Below are positions 34,827 through 43,562 of a stretch of DNA of 64,000 nucleotides, one piece after another. This DNA comes from Arthrobacter sp. PAMC 25486 (GTDB lineage Bacteria > Actinomycetota > Actinomycetes > Actinomycetales > Micrococcaceae). The stretch covers positions 2,936,439-3,000,438 of the forward strand of contig NZ_CP007595.1 in the NCBI RefSeq assembly GCF_000785535.1, read 5' to 3'. The notes beneath the pieces were generated by a model. It did not search any database. It was given only the letters and a program-made list of their open reading frames with translations, and was not told the DNA's origin. The number at the start of each line of letters is the position of its first letter. Positions within the stretch are counted from its first letter, which is position 1. A program made the position numbers and the translations under genes.

Positions 34827-35515
34827 TTAGTCGGCCGCGATGAAGGCTCGTGCGGCGGCCAGGACGGCCGGCCCGGCCTCGTGCAGCGGGCCTTCGCGCC
34901 GCAGCAGGCGGTCGCGTGCTTGCCATCCGTAGTGTTGCTCGACGATGACGGCGCCGGCGAGCCGGAGCAAGCAGGGCTGCAGCGTTGGGTTGGGCGACGG
35001 CGGTGCGGATGATCGAGCCGACCATGTCCTGGGATCCTTTGGGTGGACCGCGAGCACGTCGGGCATGAAATGGACCCGGCACCGCTGCCAGCCCGCACCT
35101 TGGAACCCTGTGGCGATGGCCTTCTTCAAGCCACTGTGGGCATCGGATATCGCCAGCATCACTCCACATTTCACTCCATCGAGTCCACGGGTTTTCATCG
35201 AGCGCAGGAACGCGGCCCAGAACCCTTCGTGCTCGCTGTCGCCGAGATCGAAGCCCCCCACTTCCCGGCGCCCGACACGGGCCCTGCAGTAGGTCGCGTC
35301 ATGGAACACGTACGGGTAGTCCACGGCCGAGAGGTCACGGTCCCCGAAAGCGCCTACTTCATGATCGAGGGCAGGGTCAACGGGCCGGCACCGATGAACG
35401 CGGTGGCCTCGGCCTCGATGAGCTGCTGGTACAGGGTTTCGGTCGTTGTACGGATCCGGTCGGAGACATAGGTGAGTTTAAGTTGGCCAAGCAGGTCGAA
35501 CAAGGCAGACTGGCC
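34827..35515 (-). pseudogene. IS256 (mutator) family transposase relic
   Basis: Minus-strand fragments in more than one frame. Near 35515-35380 an N-terminal segment reads LFDLLGQLKLTYVSD and LYQQLIEAEATAFIGAGP. It jumps directly to the catalytic part DYPYVFHDATYCRARVG, GDSEHEGFWAAFLRSMK, GVMLAISDAHSGLKKAIA and GWQRCRVHFM near 35320-35060, and then a frameshifted GSQDMVGSIIRTAVAQP. The first two Asp of the DDE triad are there. An internal block and the whole C-terminal third are missing, so it is inactive. Confidence 0.8.
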
Positions 35516-35789
35516 TGGAGCCGTCGTGGTGTGTTTGTGTCCTTTGTGAGTAACTTTGATCGGTTCTCACTGACCATCGCACGATGGCTCTTCACATCGG
35601 ACATCCGACGCCCAGCAACCGGGAACTACGCCACCCCATGGGACGCAACCTGAGCCCCTATAAGTGACTAATAAAATCAGGTCTTTCCTGCGAGGCAATT
35701 TTGACATGCATTTGACGTGTGTGTAGCGTCGATCGTGTTGTGCGTAACACCGCATGACCATTGAATTTACCTTGGGAAAGAGGGCAGTG

Positions 35790-36353
35790 ATGTCGCGAAA
35801 CCAAATAAAAGCATTGTCGGTAATTGCACTGGCGGGAGCCATGTCGTTAGGTTCCGTCGCTCCGAGCATGGCTTCTGATCAAGGGACAGCCGCTCCGGTT
35901 TCGGCAGTTCAGGGATCTGACCTGAAGTATTACGAACTCAACGAGCACCAATTTGGAATTAGTAGCACTGATTACCAGTTCGAAGTATCGGGCGAAGGCA
36001 CGGCCGTGGCCACCCTCAAATCAACTGGCAGCCAGGAAGTACTGCCTGCACAAGCCCTTGGAGTCGACGGTGCTGCTGTGGATCTGGTCTACGCAGAAGT
36101 GGGCGACGGCTCTCTGGTAGTCTCAGCGGCAACTCCCCCCGGTGAGATGGTTGCTTCCCGTGGCGTAGCCCAGTGCGCACTCGGAACTGTGGGTGCGACA
36201 GGAGCCGGTGCACTTGCCGGCGGTCTCGGCGGAGCGGCCATCGGGACAGTAACGCTGCCCATCGTGGGCACCGTTGGAGCAGGATTGGTCGGGACCATCG
36301 GTGGGGGTCTCTTCGGGGGAATGACCGGCGCGGCCGCTTCCTGCTTCGGGTAA
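35790..36353 (+). CDS. Secreted glycine-zipper protein, bacteriocin-like
   Basis: 187 residues from ATG 35790 (AGAGGG upstream). A Sec signal peptide occupies residues 1-28 (hydrophobic core IALAGAMSLG, cleavage after SMA). Residues 29-128 form a soluble, acidic beta-rich region. Residues 129-187 are a hydrophobic glycine-zipper hairpin framed by Cys129 and Cys185 (GAGALAGGLGGAAIGTV, then VGAGLVGTIGGGLFGGMTG). This matches the design of pore-forming peptide precursors, with the toxin at the C-terminus. No family recognised by name. A small two-helix membrane protein follows after 53 nt. Base use is lower in GC than the neighbours and transposase/resolvase relics flank it, suggesting transfer. 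Confidence 0.65.
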   Translation: MSRNQIKALSVIALAGAMSLGSVAPSMASDQGTAAPVSAVQGSDLKYYELNEHQFGISSTDYQFEVSGEGTAVATLKSTGSQEVLPAQALGVDGAAVDLVYAEVGDGSLVVSAATPPGEMVASRGVAQCALGTVGATGAGALAGGLGGAAIGTVTLPIVGTVGAGLVGTIGGGLFGGMTGAAASCFG

Positions 36354-36406
36354 AGTGGAGAAGCTGTTTGCTGTCTTAATGAGAGCCAAGAAGGAGATGT
36401 TCACGA

Positions 36407-36607
36407 ATGAGCGGCCTAAATAAATTTACTCAACTGCACACCGTTGCGATCCTTTGGGTCTTAACCCTCATGACGGTCTTACTTTTTCTGGCGCTCGAAT
36501 TTTCGCCACTTTACATCATTATCTGCGCAGGTCCGCTAGCGCTCGTAAGCTTTCTGATATCAATAGCCTATCTACGGCAACGTAATGTTGGCCGTCCAAG
36601 AATGTGA
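36407..36607 (+). CDS. Small two-helix membrane protein, possible immunity protein
   Basis: 66 residues with a very good ribosome site (AAGGAGATG) ahead of ATG 36407. Two membrane helices (about 14-31 and 34-52) and a short basic tail (YLRQRNVGRPRM). No family recognised. Its position right after the bacteriocin-like gene, its size and its topology are those of many bacteriocin immunity proteins. That role is inference. A hairpin follows at 36626. Confidence 0.6.
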   Translation: MSGLNKFTQLHTVAILWVLTLMTVLLFLALEFSPLYIIICAGPLALVSFLISIAYLRQRNVGRPRM

Positions 36608-36625
36608 CCAGGTAATTCGGTATGT

Positions 36626-36662
36626 CGTGCTGGTCGGAAGTGAAATCTTTTCGGCCAGCACG
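36626..36662 (+). terminator. Hairpin after the bacteriocin-like pair
   Basis: CGTGCTGGTCG (36626-36636) pairs with CGGCCAGCACG (36652-36662) through 11 pairs including one G-U, with a 15-nt loop. It starts 18 nt after the stop. There is no T-tract, so its strength is uncertain. Confidence 0.5.
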
Positions 36663-36746
36663 CGACTGAGGTTCGAAGCTGAATTGGTAAAATGACTAAT
36701 AGTCAACTAACCAATAGCAATTTCTATAAACTTGGACCAGGTGTGA

Positions 36747-36900
36747 CTAATCCGAGAGTCTTTCTGGGCGTATGTAGCAGGTAGCCCGCGACATGCCAAG
36801 ATTGCGAGCCACCTGAGCGGCCGGTTCACTGCTATCCGCCCGGCATATCACCGGCACCAAGCCAGTCGCTGAGAGAAGGTTCTGCTCGGCAAAGGAAACT
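36747..36900 (-). pseudogene. Serine recombinase (resolvase) HTH relic
   Basis: The minus strand reads EPAAQVARNLGMSRATCYI followed by RPERLSD and a stop at 36747-36749. This is the C-terminal helix-turn-helix of resolvase/invertase-type recombinases. The catalytic domain is absent, and the sequence before residue ADSSEP is not recognisable. Marks a former mobile element beside the bacteriocin-like genes. Confidence 0.55.
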
Positions 36901-37049
36901 GCCACGGCCACCGGGGTGTGGAAAACGAACAGCTACCATGTGCTCATTCTCTGGTGGAAAATACGCTTTAGGCAACCTCCGTTTCCTCTAAAAGACGGGC
37001 ATTTCGTGTTTAAGCCGTTGGACCAACAACCAAATCGGTGGATCACGTT

Positions 37050-38375
37050 TTATGCGGCGGCGATGGCCTGCGCCAGCACCGGTGCCAGGCGCTTGACGCC
37101 TTCGGCCAGAGTTGCCGGCGGCACGGCGCTGAATGCCAGGCGCAGCTTATTGCTGGGTCCTCCGGCGGCTGAGAACGCTGCGCCTGGGACAAACACCACA
37201 CCCGCGTCGATGCCCTTGTGCAGCAGCGGGTAGGTGTCGATCCCCTCGGGCAGCGTCAGCCAGACGAAGAAGCCGCCTTCCGGGCGGGTCCAGGAGACGC
37301 CGTCCGGCATGTGTTCCTCGAGCGCGGCCAGCAGTGCCGCGCAGCGCTCGGCGTACAGGGCCCGGTAGGTGCTGACCTGCCCCTGCCAGTCGTAGTTGCG
37401 CAGGTATTCGCTGACCAGCAGCTGGTTGAAGGTGGGCGGGCACAAGGTCACGGCTTCGCTGGCCAGGTAATAGCGCTGCTTGAGGTGCGCGGGGACCAGG
37501 GCCCAGCCAATGCGCAGGCCCGGGGCGAAGATCTTGGAGAATGAGCCCAGGTACAGCACGTCGTCGGGGTTGGCCGAGCGCAGGGGCTCCGGCAGAACGC
37601 CGTCGAACTTTAGCAGACCGTAGGGGTTGTCCTCCAACACCAAAATATTCGCCTCACGGCATATGTCCACAATTTCCTGCCGGCGTTCCGGTGCCAGCAT
37701 CACGCCTGAGGGGTTGTTGAAGTTCGGGATCGTGTACAGCAGCTTGATCTTTTTGCCTTCGGCCTGCAGGGCGGTGATGCGCTCGCGCAGCAGCGACGGG
37801 ACGATGCCGTGCTCGTCACCCACCACCGGCTGCACATCCACCTCGTAGGCTTCGAAGGTGTTCAGTGCGCCAACGTAGGTGGGATCCTCGAGCAGGATCA
37901 CGTCACCGGGATCGCAAAAAACCTTCGCCGCAACATCCTGTGCGGACTGCGAACCGGCCGTGATGACAACATTGTCGGGGTCGGCGTCGAGAATCCCCTC
38001 GGCCGCCATGACCTCGCAGATCTGGGTGCGCAGTTCCAGGGTGCCCTGTCCGCCGCCATATTGCAGCGCCTCAAGGCCGTGCTCGGCAATGATGGAGGCG
38101 GCGGTGGCGGCCAGCCGGTCAAGCGGCAGGGACTGCAGGTAAGGGTTTCCGCCGGCCAGCGACACCAGGCCGGGCTGCATGGAAATTTCAAAAACGTCGC
38201 GCACGGCCGACTGCTTGATATTCGCGGCCCGGGCCGACAGGAGCGACTCATGCCTGTGCGGCGCAGCCTCACCCGCCGGCCCTGACGACGGACCACCGGC
38301 CCGGTTCAGGGCGTCGACGGCTTCTTCGGACAGGGTTTCGGCGGCGGCATTGGCGCCGGAGGCTGTAATGTTCAC
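37050..38375 (-). CDS. PLP-dependent aminotransferase, 2-aminoadipate/LysN type
   Basis: 441 residues from GTG 38375. Residues 45-440 match fold-type I transaminases of the KAT-II/2-aminoadipate group: LVSLAGGNPYLQSLPLD, ALQYGGGQGTLELR, TIPNFNNPSG, LEDNPYGLL and the PLP lysine in YLGSFSKIFAPGLRIGW. The MocR DNA-binding part is not present, so it is an enzyme. The N-terminal 45 residues are variable and the start is not fixed by a good ribosome site. Substrate cannot be read. Confidence 0.85.
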   Translation of the reverse strand: MNITASGANAAAETLSEEAVDALNRAGGPSSGPAGEAAPHRHESLLSARAANIKQSAVRDVFEISMQPGLVSLAGGNPYLQSLPLDRLAATAASIIAEHGLEALQYGGGQGTLELRTQICEVMAAEGILDADPDNVVITAGSQSAQDVAAKVFCDPGDVILLEDPTYVGALNTFEAYEVDVQPVVGDEHGIVPSLLRERITALQAEGKKIKLLYTIPNFNNPSGVMLAPERRQEIVDICREANILVLEDNPYGLLKFDGVLPEPLRSANPDDVLYLGSFSKIFAPGLRIGWALVPAHLKQRYYLASEAVTLCPPTFNQLLVSEYLRNYDWQGQVSTYRALYAERCAALLAALEEHMPDGVSWTRPEGGFFVWLTLPEGIDTYPLLHKGIDAGVVFVPGAAFSAAGGPSNKLRLAFSAVPPATLAEGVKRLAPVLAQAIAAA

Positions 38376-38433
38376 GTGCTCAGGATATAACGTTTGTTGC
38401 TAAATAGGCATCAAAAGTTTTTCTACGTGTGCC

Positions 38434-39069
38434 TCACTTCAGGCTCAGGGCCTCGGCCATCGGTATTCCGTTGATCGTGATCTCAATGGGGAATCCGGCA
38501 GCCTGCTGGGCCGTGAGTAGAAGTTGCAGTTGCGCCCGAGGAATGTCGCACTCGCCGGCCAGCTGCAAGGTGCCTTCCAGATCCACGATGATGGGGTTCC
38601 CGGACCTGTCGACCGACTTCACGGTGAGATCCGACTGCCACAACGCATTCCGCAATCCTGACTCGCCAACTTCCATGTCGTGGTTTTCCAGCAACGTCCG
38701 CAACGCCGCCTCAACCGGGTCGGTGAAGCTGATGGCGGGGCTCGTCACGCCCACAGTGCTGTCGCCGCAGCCAAATTCCGGACCCGATACTCCGCCGTCA
38801 CCCACGGCAACGTAAACCACGGTGACCGATGCGAGGGTGGGCAGGACGGTGGGGTCCCCGCTTGATTCGGTCGCCGTTGGTGTGGTTGGTGGGATGCTCG
38901 ACGGCGGCGCCTGGGTGGGACTTGTTGCGTCACCAGTGGCGGGGCTGCTGGCAGAGGAAACGGCCGGCAAGTTTGTGCCGCCCTCAGTTGCTGTACCCCC
39001 ACAACCGGCCAGCGTGAGTGCTGCGGCGGCAAGAAGTGCCACCATTGACGACTTTCTCATGGTCTCCAT
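38434..39069 (-). CDS. GerMN-domain lipoprotein
   Basis: 211 residues from ATG 39069 (CAGGAG upstream). A lipobox LTLAGC (Cys23) is followed by a Ser/Thr/Pro linker and then a GerMN domain (TVVYVAVGDGG, DPVEAALRTLL, VDLEGTLQ). GerMN domains occur in surface lipoproteins such as LpqB and in spore proteins; the function is probably envelope-related binding. Monocistronic. Confidence 0.85.
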   Translation of the reverse strand: METMRKSSMVALLAAAALTLAGCGGTATEGGTNLPAVSSASSPATGDATSPTQAPPSSIPPTTPTATESSGDPTVLPTLASVTVVYVAVGDGGVSGPEFGCGDSTVGVTSPAISFTDPVEAALRTLLENHDMEVGESGLRNALWQSDLTVKSVDRSGNPIIVDLEGTLQLAGECDIPRAQLQLLLTAQQAAGFPIEITINGIPMAEALSLK

Positions 39070-39189
39070 GACACTGCTCCTGTAATTTCTGCCGGCCGTT
39101 CCGCCGTATCTACAAGCTACGGTGGAAGGTGCGGTCCCGGCAGTGCTTGGGCGCAAAGGGGACGCAACTGCAATCTGGTCGCGGGCAGG

Positions 39190-40635
39190 TCACGGCTGGA
39201 ACGGAGTCTGGCCGTCCCCGCCAAAGCGGCCGTCCCGGTGTTTTTCAAGGGCATGTCCAGGGTCCCCACTGCCCAGCAGACTGCGGGTCAGCGCCTCGGA
39301 GTCGGCCATCAACTGGGCAGTGGCGTCGTTGAGGTGGCCGTCCCCGGGGGTGGTGCCGGTGAGGGAGGCGGCGACCACCGCGCGTCGGACAAGTTCCTTG
39401 GCGAACGACGCCGTTGTGCCTGCCGTCAGTGCCGCTGCCGCCGTCAACGCGTCCGTTGAGAAGGCAAGGCCGTGGGAGTAGAGGCGCAGCAGAGCCGCCC
39501 GTTCATGTTCGGACGGTAGCGGGATCTCCACGGCCAGGTCCACCCGGCCGGGGCGCTGGGCCAAGGCCCGCTCGAGCATGTCGACGCGGTTCGTGGTCAG
39601 TACAAACGCCACGTCGGAGTCGGCGTCCAACCCGTCCATGGCGTCCAACACCTCAAACAGCAGTGGCTGCGGACCGTGGCCAAAACTCCTGTCCTCGGCG
39701 ATGAGGTCGCAATCCTCCATGACAACAATGGAGGGCGCCAGGGCGCGGGCCATCGTGGCGGCCTCCGAGATGCGGGCGAGGGAGCCGCCTGAGAGGAGGA
39801 TCGCCGTCGTGCCTTCGCTGCGGCTGAGCAGGTAACGCACGGTGTGAGTTTTGCCCGTTCCGGGCGGGCCATAGAGCAGAAGTCCACGCTTGAGGTGCTG
39901 TCCATGGGCGCTCAGCGCAGCCGCAGCCCGGCCAATGCCAAGCGTGTGCTCTTCTACCCGCCCGAGGACACCGTCAGGCAAGATGACATCGCTGCCCGAC
40001 AGCTCCGGGCGCGCAATGAAGCTCACCCCGGCGATGCTGGGCCCGTAATCACCGGCGGCAAGTGAAATGACCTGGCCCTTGAAGATGCTGCGGCTTTCCA
40101 TGCCCAGGCGCAGCTCCGCCAACATTCCGGCCGCCGTTGCGGGGTCGGCGGCCAGGACTTCAAGGCTCGCGAGCTGGCGGCCAAACTGTGGATTGGCGCC
40201 ACGCTGCAACACCGCGACGGGGTCGCCGCCATGCCTGAACAGCCGCAACCCAAGGGCAACAACCTGGCGCTGTTCCGCCGGACCCACCGCCACGTTGCTG
40301 TAATCAGGCTGGGCCAGGGGGATGTTTGACCACGTGAGCGCATTTTGGATCATGTCACTCAGTGACATGTGGTTGCGCTGGTCGCCGCCTCCGATGCCCA
40401 GCAGCCGGCTGTCCGGGTCCGCCGCGGCCAATTCCGAGAGCAGAATGTCCGCATCGACCAGGCGGTGGGAGGGGATCTCTTCCAGCACAACACTGAGCAT
40501 GCCCGGCGGTGAACCCAAGTGGCTTTCCAGCTCCTCAAGCAATTGCCGGCCGTTGGGAACGGCCGTCATTTCCTTTTGGGCCAGCCCCACCAAGGCGCTG
40601 AAGTCGGACACAAATTTCCCCAGGGTATCGTCCAT
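39190..40635 (-). CDS. AAA-family ATPase
   Basis: 481 residues. The ATPase module is in the C-terminal half: Walker A GPPGTGKT, Walker B IVVMEDCDLI, sensor LTTNRVD and arginine-finger region RPGRVDLAVEIPLP. The N-terminal 200 residues are a distinct unknown domain. The module resembles Cdc48/ClpX-type remodelers. It sits 51 nt downstream of a gene for an excisionase-type HTH protein and may share its transcript. Target unknown. Confidence 0.85.
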   Translation of the reverse strand: MDDTLGKFVSDFSALVGLAQKEMTAVPNGRQLLEELESHLGSPPGMLSVVLEEIPSHRLVDADILLSELAAADPDSRLLGIGGGDQRNHMSLSDMIQNALTWSNIPLAQPDYSNVAVGPAEQRQVVALGLRLFRHGGDPVAVLQRGANPQFGRQLASLEVLAADPATAAGMLAELRLGMESRSIFKGQVISLAAGDYGPSIAGVSFIARPELSGSDVILPDGVLGRVEEHTLGIGRAAAALSAHGQHLKRGLLLYGPPGTGKTHTVRYLLSRSEGTTAILLSGGSLARISEAATMARALAPSIVVMEDCDLIAEDRSFGHGPQPLLFEVLDAMDGLDADSDVAFVLTTNRVDMLERALAQRPGRVDLAVEIPLPSEHERAALLRLYSHGLAFSTDALTAAAALTAGTTASFAKELVRRAVVAASLTGTTPGDGHLNDATAQLMADSEALTRSLLGSGDPGHALEKHRDGRFGGDGQTPFQP

Positions 40636-40686
40636 GGGCTGACACTAGCAGAAGAGCGTTCGGGTCGGACTGGATGGGCTGGCTGC

Positions 40687-41067
40687 TCAGCGGGCTTGAT
40701 CTGCTGTTTTTTGGCGCTCCACCCAGGCCATGATGTCCTGGCGGCGGATGCGCCTGTGGGAGCCCCTGTATTGCACGGCAATCTCACCCCGGTCGGTGAG
40801 ATTGCGCAGGAAGGTGTGGGAGATGCCCGCCAGTTCGGCCGCCTGTGAGGTGGTGAGCAGTTCGGAAATGCTTGCAACGCTCACGGCGTCCCCGCGCGAG
40901 AAACGCAGCAGCAGGTCGTGGACTGCTTCCTTGGCGCCAGTACCCAGCCTGTGGGCCGTGCCATCGACAAACACCGTCACGTCGTCGCTGTCCGAAAGGG
41001 CGCGGACCAGGAATGCTTGTTCGGCCGGGTCCAAGGGGGAGCTGACTTTGGGAGCATCTAATGTCAT
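40687..41067 (-). CDS. Excisionase/MerR-type helix-turn-helix protein
   Basis: 126 residues from ATG 41067. The C-terminal HTH (LLTTSQAAELAGISHTFL, GSHRRIRRQDIMAWVE) is the excisionase class, also used by antitoxins of PIN-type modules. The N-terminal half has SDSDDVTVFVDGTAHRL. No PIN toxin follows; the next gene is an AAA ATPase. A TACTAT -10 ends 7 nt before the ATG, so the mRNA is probably leaderless. ATG 41076 would be an alternative start. Confidence 0.8.
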   Translation of the reverse strand: MTLDAPKVSSPLDPAEQAFLVRALSDSDDVTVFVDGTAHRLGTGAKEAVHDLLLRFSRGDAVSVASISELLTTSQAAELAGISHTFLRNLTDRGEIAVQYRGSHRRIRRQDIMAWVERQKTADQAR

Positions 41068-41074
41068 GGAACAC

Positions 41075-41095
41075 ATAGTAACCCGGCAGTATGGT
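41075..41095. promoter_or_regulatory. Back-to-back leaderless promoters
   Basis: A minus-strand -10 TACTAT (41080-41075) lies 7 nt before ATG 41067, and a plus-strand -10-like TATGGT (41090-41095) lies 7 nt before ATG 41103. Neither gene has a ribosome site. The two -10 elements are 9 bp apart, so the two polymerases cannot bind together. Confidence 0.5.
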
Positions 41096-41102
41096 TGGCC
41101 AC

Positions 41103-42155
41103 ATGACACAAAGCATTCGCACCGCACTTCTGGGGTTTGGCCTGGCAGGCAGTGTCTTCCACGCACCATCGCTGGCGTCGCTGGAGGCGTTCAGCCTCGA
41201 CGTCATCGTCACCTCCGATCCGCACCGCCAGGCCGCGGCCCGGCGCGCCTGCCCTCAAGCAGCCGTTCTCACGCGCCAGGAATGGGCTGCTGCCGGAAGC
41301 CACAACAACATTGATCTCGTCGTGGTGGGAACACCTCCGGCCACCCACGTCCCACTGGCCACGGCCGCCGTCGAGCACGGTTGTTCCGTTGTTGTAGACA
41401 AGCCCTTTGCCCTCTCAAGTTCGGAAGGGGACGCCTTGCTCGCCTTGGCAAAGGAACGCGGAACACTGCTGAGCAGCTACCAGAACCGGCGGTGGGATGG
41501 CGAATTCCGCACCGTGCAAAAGCTGCTCGCCGACGGAGCGCTGGGCCAGGTCCACCGCTTTGAATCCCGGCTGGAACGCCACCAGCCCCTCATCACCAAG
41601 GAATGGAAGGCCCAGGCCACGGCGGCTGACGGGGGAGGGCTGCTCTTTGACCTAGGCACGCACCTGATCGACCAGGCGCTGCTGCTGTTCGGCCCGGTAG
41701 TGCGTGTGTACGGGGAGCTCAACGCCCGTCGCCCCATGGAATTGACGGACGACGACGTCTTCATCGCCCTTGAACATGGCAGTGGTGTCATCTCCCACCT
41801 GTGGGTGAATGCCAACGTTGCACAAAACGGCCCCCGGCTGCGCGTCCTTGGTTCGAAGGCGGCGTACGTCAAGCGTAGTGCTGACATTCAGGAAGCCCAG
41901 ATTCAAGCCGGCATCCACCCGGGCATGCCCGGCTACGGGGTGGACCCGGAAGAAGCATGGGGCCTGCTCGGATCCGACGGCGCCACCGTGGCTGTGCCCA
42001 CCGAACGGGGCGATTTTTCCTGCTTTTACGAACTGCTGGCCGCAGCAATCCTTGACGGCGGGCCGGTCCCCGTGGACCCGGCCGACTCGGTGGCCGGGCT
42101 GCGCATTATTGAACAAATTCGTGCGGCTCATGTGGAACGCACGGCTGGCACGTAA
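41103..42155 (+). CDS. Gfo/Idh/MocA-family NAD(P)-dependent oxidoreductase
   Basis: 350 residues from ATG 41103; a GTG/ATG four codons earlier is possible. The Rossmann fingerprint LLGFGLAGSVFHAPS, the VVDKPFAL catalytic Lys, and the later DLGTHLIDQAL with its His are as in inositol or sugar dehydrogenases of this family. Probably oxidises or epimerises a sugar or polyol. It is followed after 57 nt by an MFS transporter that may import its substrate. Confidence 0.9.
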   Translation: MTQSIRTALLGFGLAGSVFHAPSLASLEAFSLDVIVTSDPHRQAAARRACPQAAVLTRQEWAAAGSHNNIDLVVVGTPPATHVPLATAAVEHGCSVVVDKPFALSSSEGDALLALAKERGTLLSSYQNRRWDGEFRTVQKLLADGALGQVHRFESRLERHQPLITKEWKAQATAADGGGLLFDLGTHLIDQALLLFGPVVRVYGELNARRPMELTDDDVFIALEHGSGVISHLWVNANVAQNGPRLRVLGSKAAYVKRSADIQEAQIQAGIHPGMPGYGVDPEEAWGLLGSDGATVAVPTERGDFSCFYELLAAAILDGGPVPVDPADSVAGLRIIEQIRAAHVERTAGT

Positions 42156-42212
42156 GCTGGGCGAACACACAATGCGGCAATCATCTGCCCATCTGGGGAG
42201 GCTGAGGACACG

Positions 42213-43487
42213 ATGACCCACAAGGAAACTGCCGGACACCAGGGGGTGCAGCCGCCGAGCCTGGCGCTCGCCGAACCCACGGTCAATGTGCGCCATCGCT
42301 GGACCACCTCCATTGTGCTGGTCAACGTGGGCATCAATGCCGCGTTCTTCGGCCCCATCCAGGTCCTGTTGGGCCAGCAGGCCGCCGATTTCAGCGAAGC
42401 TGACAAGGAAGGAATTCTGGCACTCGTCACCGGTGCTGGCGCCGCGGTTTCCCTCGTGGCGAATCCCCTTTTTGGCACCTTCAGCGACAGGACAACCTCC
42501 CGCTTCGGCCGCCGGGTCCCCTGGGTGTTCATCGGCGCACTGCTGGGCACCATCGGCCTTGTGGGGTTGGCCGGCGCACCCACTGTGGCCGCCATGACCC
42601 TGCTGTGGTGCCTGGTGCAATTGGGCTGCAACGGCGCTCTTGCGGCGACGACGGCGGCCATCCCCGACCAGGTGCCGGTGCGCCAGCGCGGCAGCATTGG
42701 TGGTCTCGCCTCGATGGGGACGGTGGCCGGCATCCTGGTCGGTGCCGCGATAGCCGCCGTGGTGGCAGGGAACTTCTCCCTTGGTTTCATCATCTGTGCC
42801 GTCGCCCTGATTGTGGGCATGGTGCCGTACCTGTTCTTCTCCAACGACCCTGTCCTGGATGCGAAGGACAGGCCTGCCTTCACCTGGCCCGCTTTTTTCA
42901 CGGGCTTTTGGATCTCTCCGCGCCGCTACCCTGACTTTGCCTGGGCCTGGATCACGCGTTTTCTGGTCAATGTGGGAAACCACCTGGTCACCTTGTACTT
43001 GCTGTTCTTTCTGACCGACGCCGTTGGGTTCGAGAACCCGGAATTTGGCGTGCTGATCCTCACCGGCATCTATGCGGTGCTGACGCTGATTACCGCCGTC
43101 ATTGGCGGGCGCTGGACCGACAAGGTGGGCAAGCGCAAACCCTTTGTCATTGTTTCCTCCGGCATCATTGCCCTGGCCGCACTGATCCTCGCGTTCTTCC
43201 CCACCTGGCCCGGAGCGTTGACGGGAGCCGCAGTCCTTGGCATCGGCTATGGCGTGTATTTGGCCGTCGACTTTGCCCTGCTTACCCAGGTCCTGCCATC
43301 GGCTGCGAACCGCGGAAAGGACATGGGCGTGATCAACGTGGCGAATTCACTGCCCCAGGTTATTGCCCCGATCATCGCGTGGCCGCTCGTCACCATTTTG
43401 GGTGGCTACGTCACGCTGTACGTGGTGGCGGCCGTCATCGGATTGCTGGGTGCATTCTTCGTGGTGAAGATCAAGGGCGTCGATTAA
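42213..43487 (+). CDS. MFS transporter
   Basis: 424 residues with about twelve membrane helices. GTFSDRTTSRFGRRVPWVF is the conserved loop 2-3 motif, and GGRWTDKVGKRKP is its copy in the second half. Closest in style to sugar or glycoside:cation symporter-like MFS members. Substrate unknown. Probably an operon with the oxidoreductase upstream. Confidence 0.88.
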   Translation: MTHKETAGHQGVQPPSLALAEPTVNVRHRWTTSIVLVNVGINAAFFGPIQVLLGQQAADFSEADKEGILALVTGAGAAVSLVANPLFGTFSDRTTSRFGRRVPWVFIGALLGTIGLVGLAGAPTVAAMTLLWCLVQLGCNGALAATTAAIPDQVPVRQRGSIGGLASMGTVAGILVGAAIAAVVAGNFSLGFIICAVALIVGMVPYLFFSNDPVLDAKDRPAFTWPAFFTGFWISPRRYPDFAWAWITRFLVNVGNHLVTLYLLFFLTDAVGFENPEFGVLILTGIYAVLTLITAVIGGRWTDKVGKRKPFVIVSSGIIALAALILAFFPTWPGALTGAAVLGIGYGVYLAVDFALLTQVLPSAANRGKDMGVINVANSLPQVIAPIIAWPLVTILGGYVTLYVVAAVIGLLGAFFVVKIKGVD

Positions 43488-43512
43488 GGCAGGAAAATGT
43501 GACGAATGTCAG

Positions 43513-43547
43513 TGACACTGTGTCATTAAGATCTTGACACAGTGTCA
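43513..43547. promoter_or_regulatory. Two tandem 13-bp palindromes upstream of heme oxygenase
   Basis: TGACACTGTGTCA (43513-43525) and TGACACAGTGTCA (43535-43547) are each perfect odd palindromes, 22 bp centre to centre (two helical turns). Together they also form a long inverted repeat. The second overlaps a consensus -35 TTGACA (43534-43539). The layout is that of two operators for a TetR- or GntR-like dimer. A terminator for the MFS gene is possible but explains the paired palindromes less well. Confidence 0.65.
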
Positions 43548-43562
43548 CCATCCTTGATTAGC

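Noticed and set aside
36900..37045. tRNA-like or attachment-site sequence at the right edge of the scar
   Set aside because: No cloverleaf can be drawn and no matching direct repeat was seen at the left edge.
41652..42983. 443-codon minus-strand frame opposite the oxidoreductase and MFS genes
   Set aside because: Crosses a gene boundary on the other strand and shows no protein signature.
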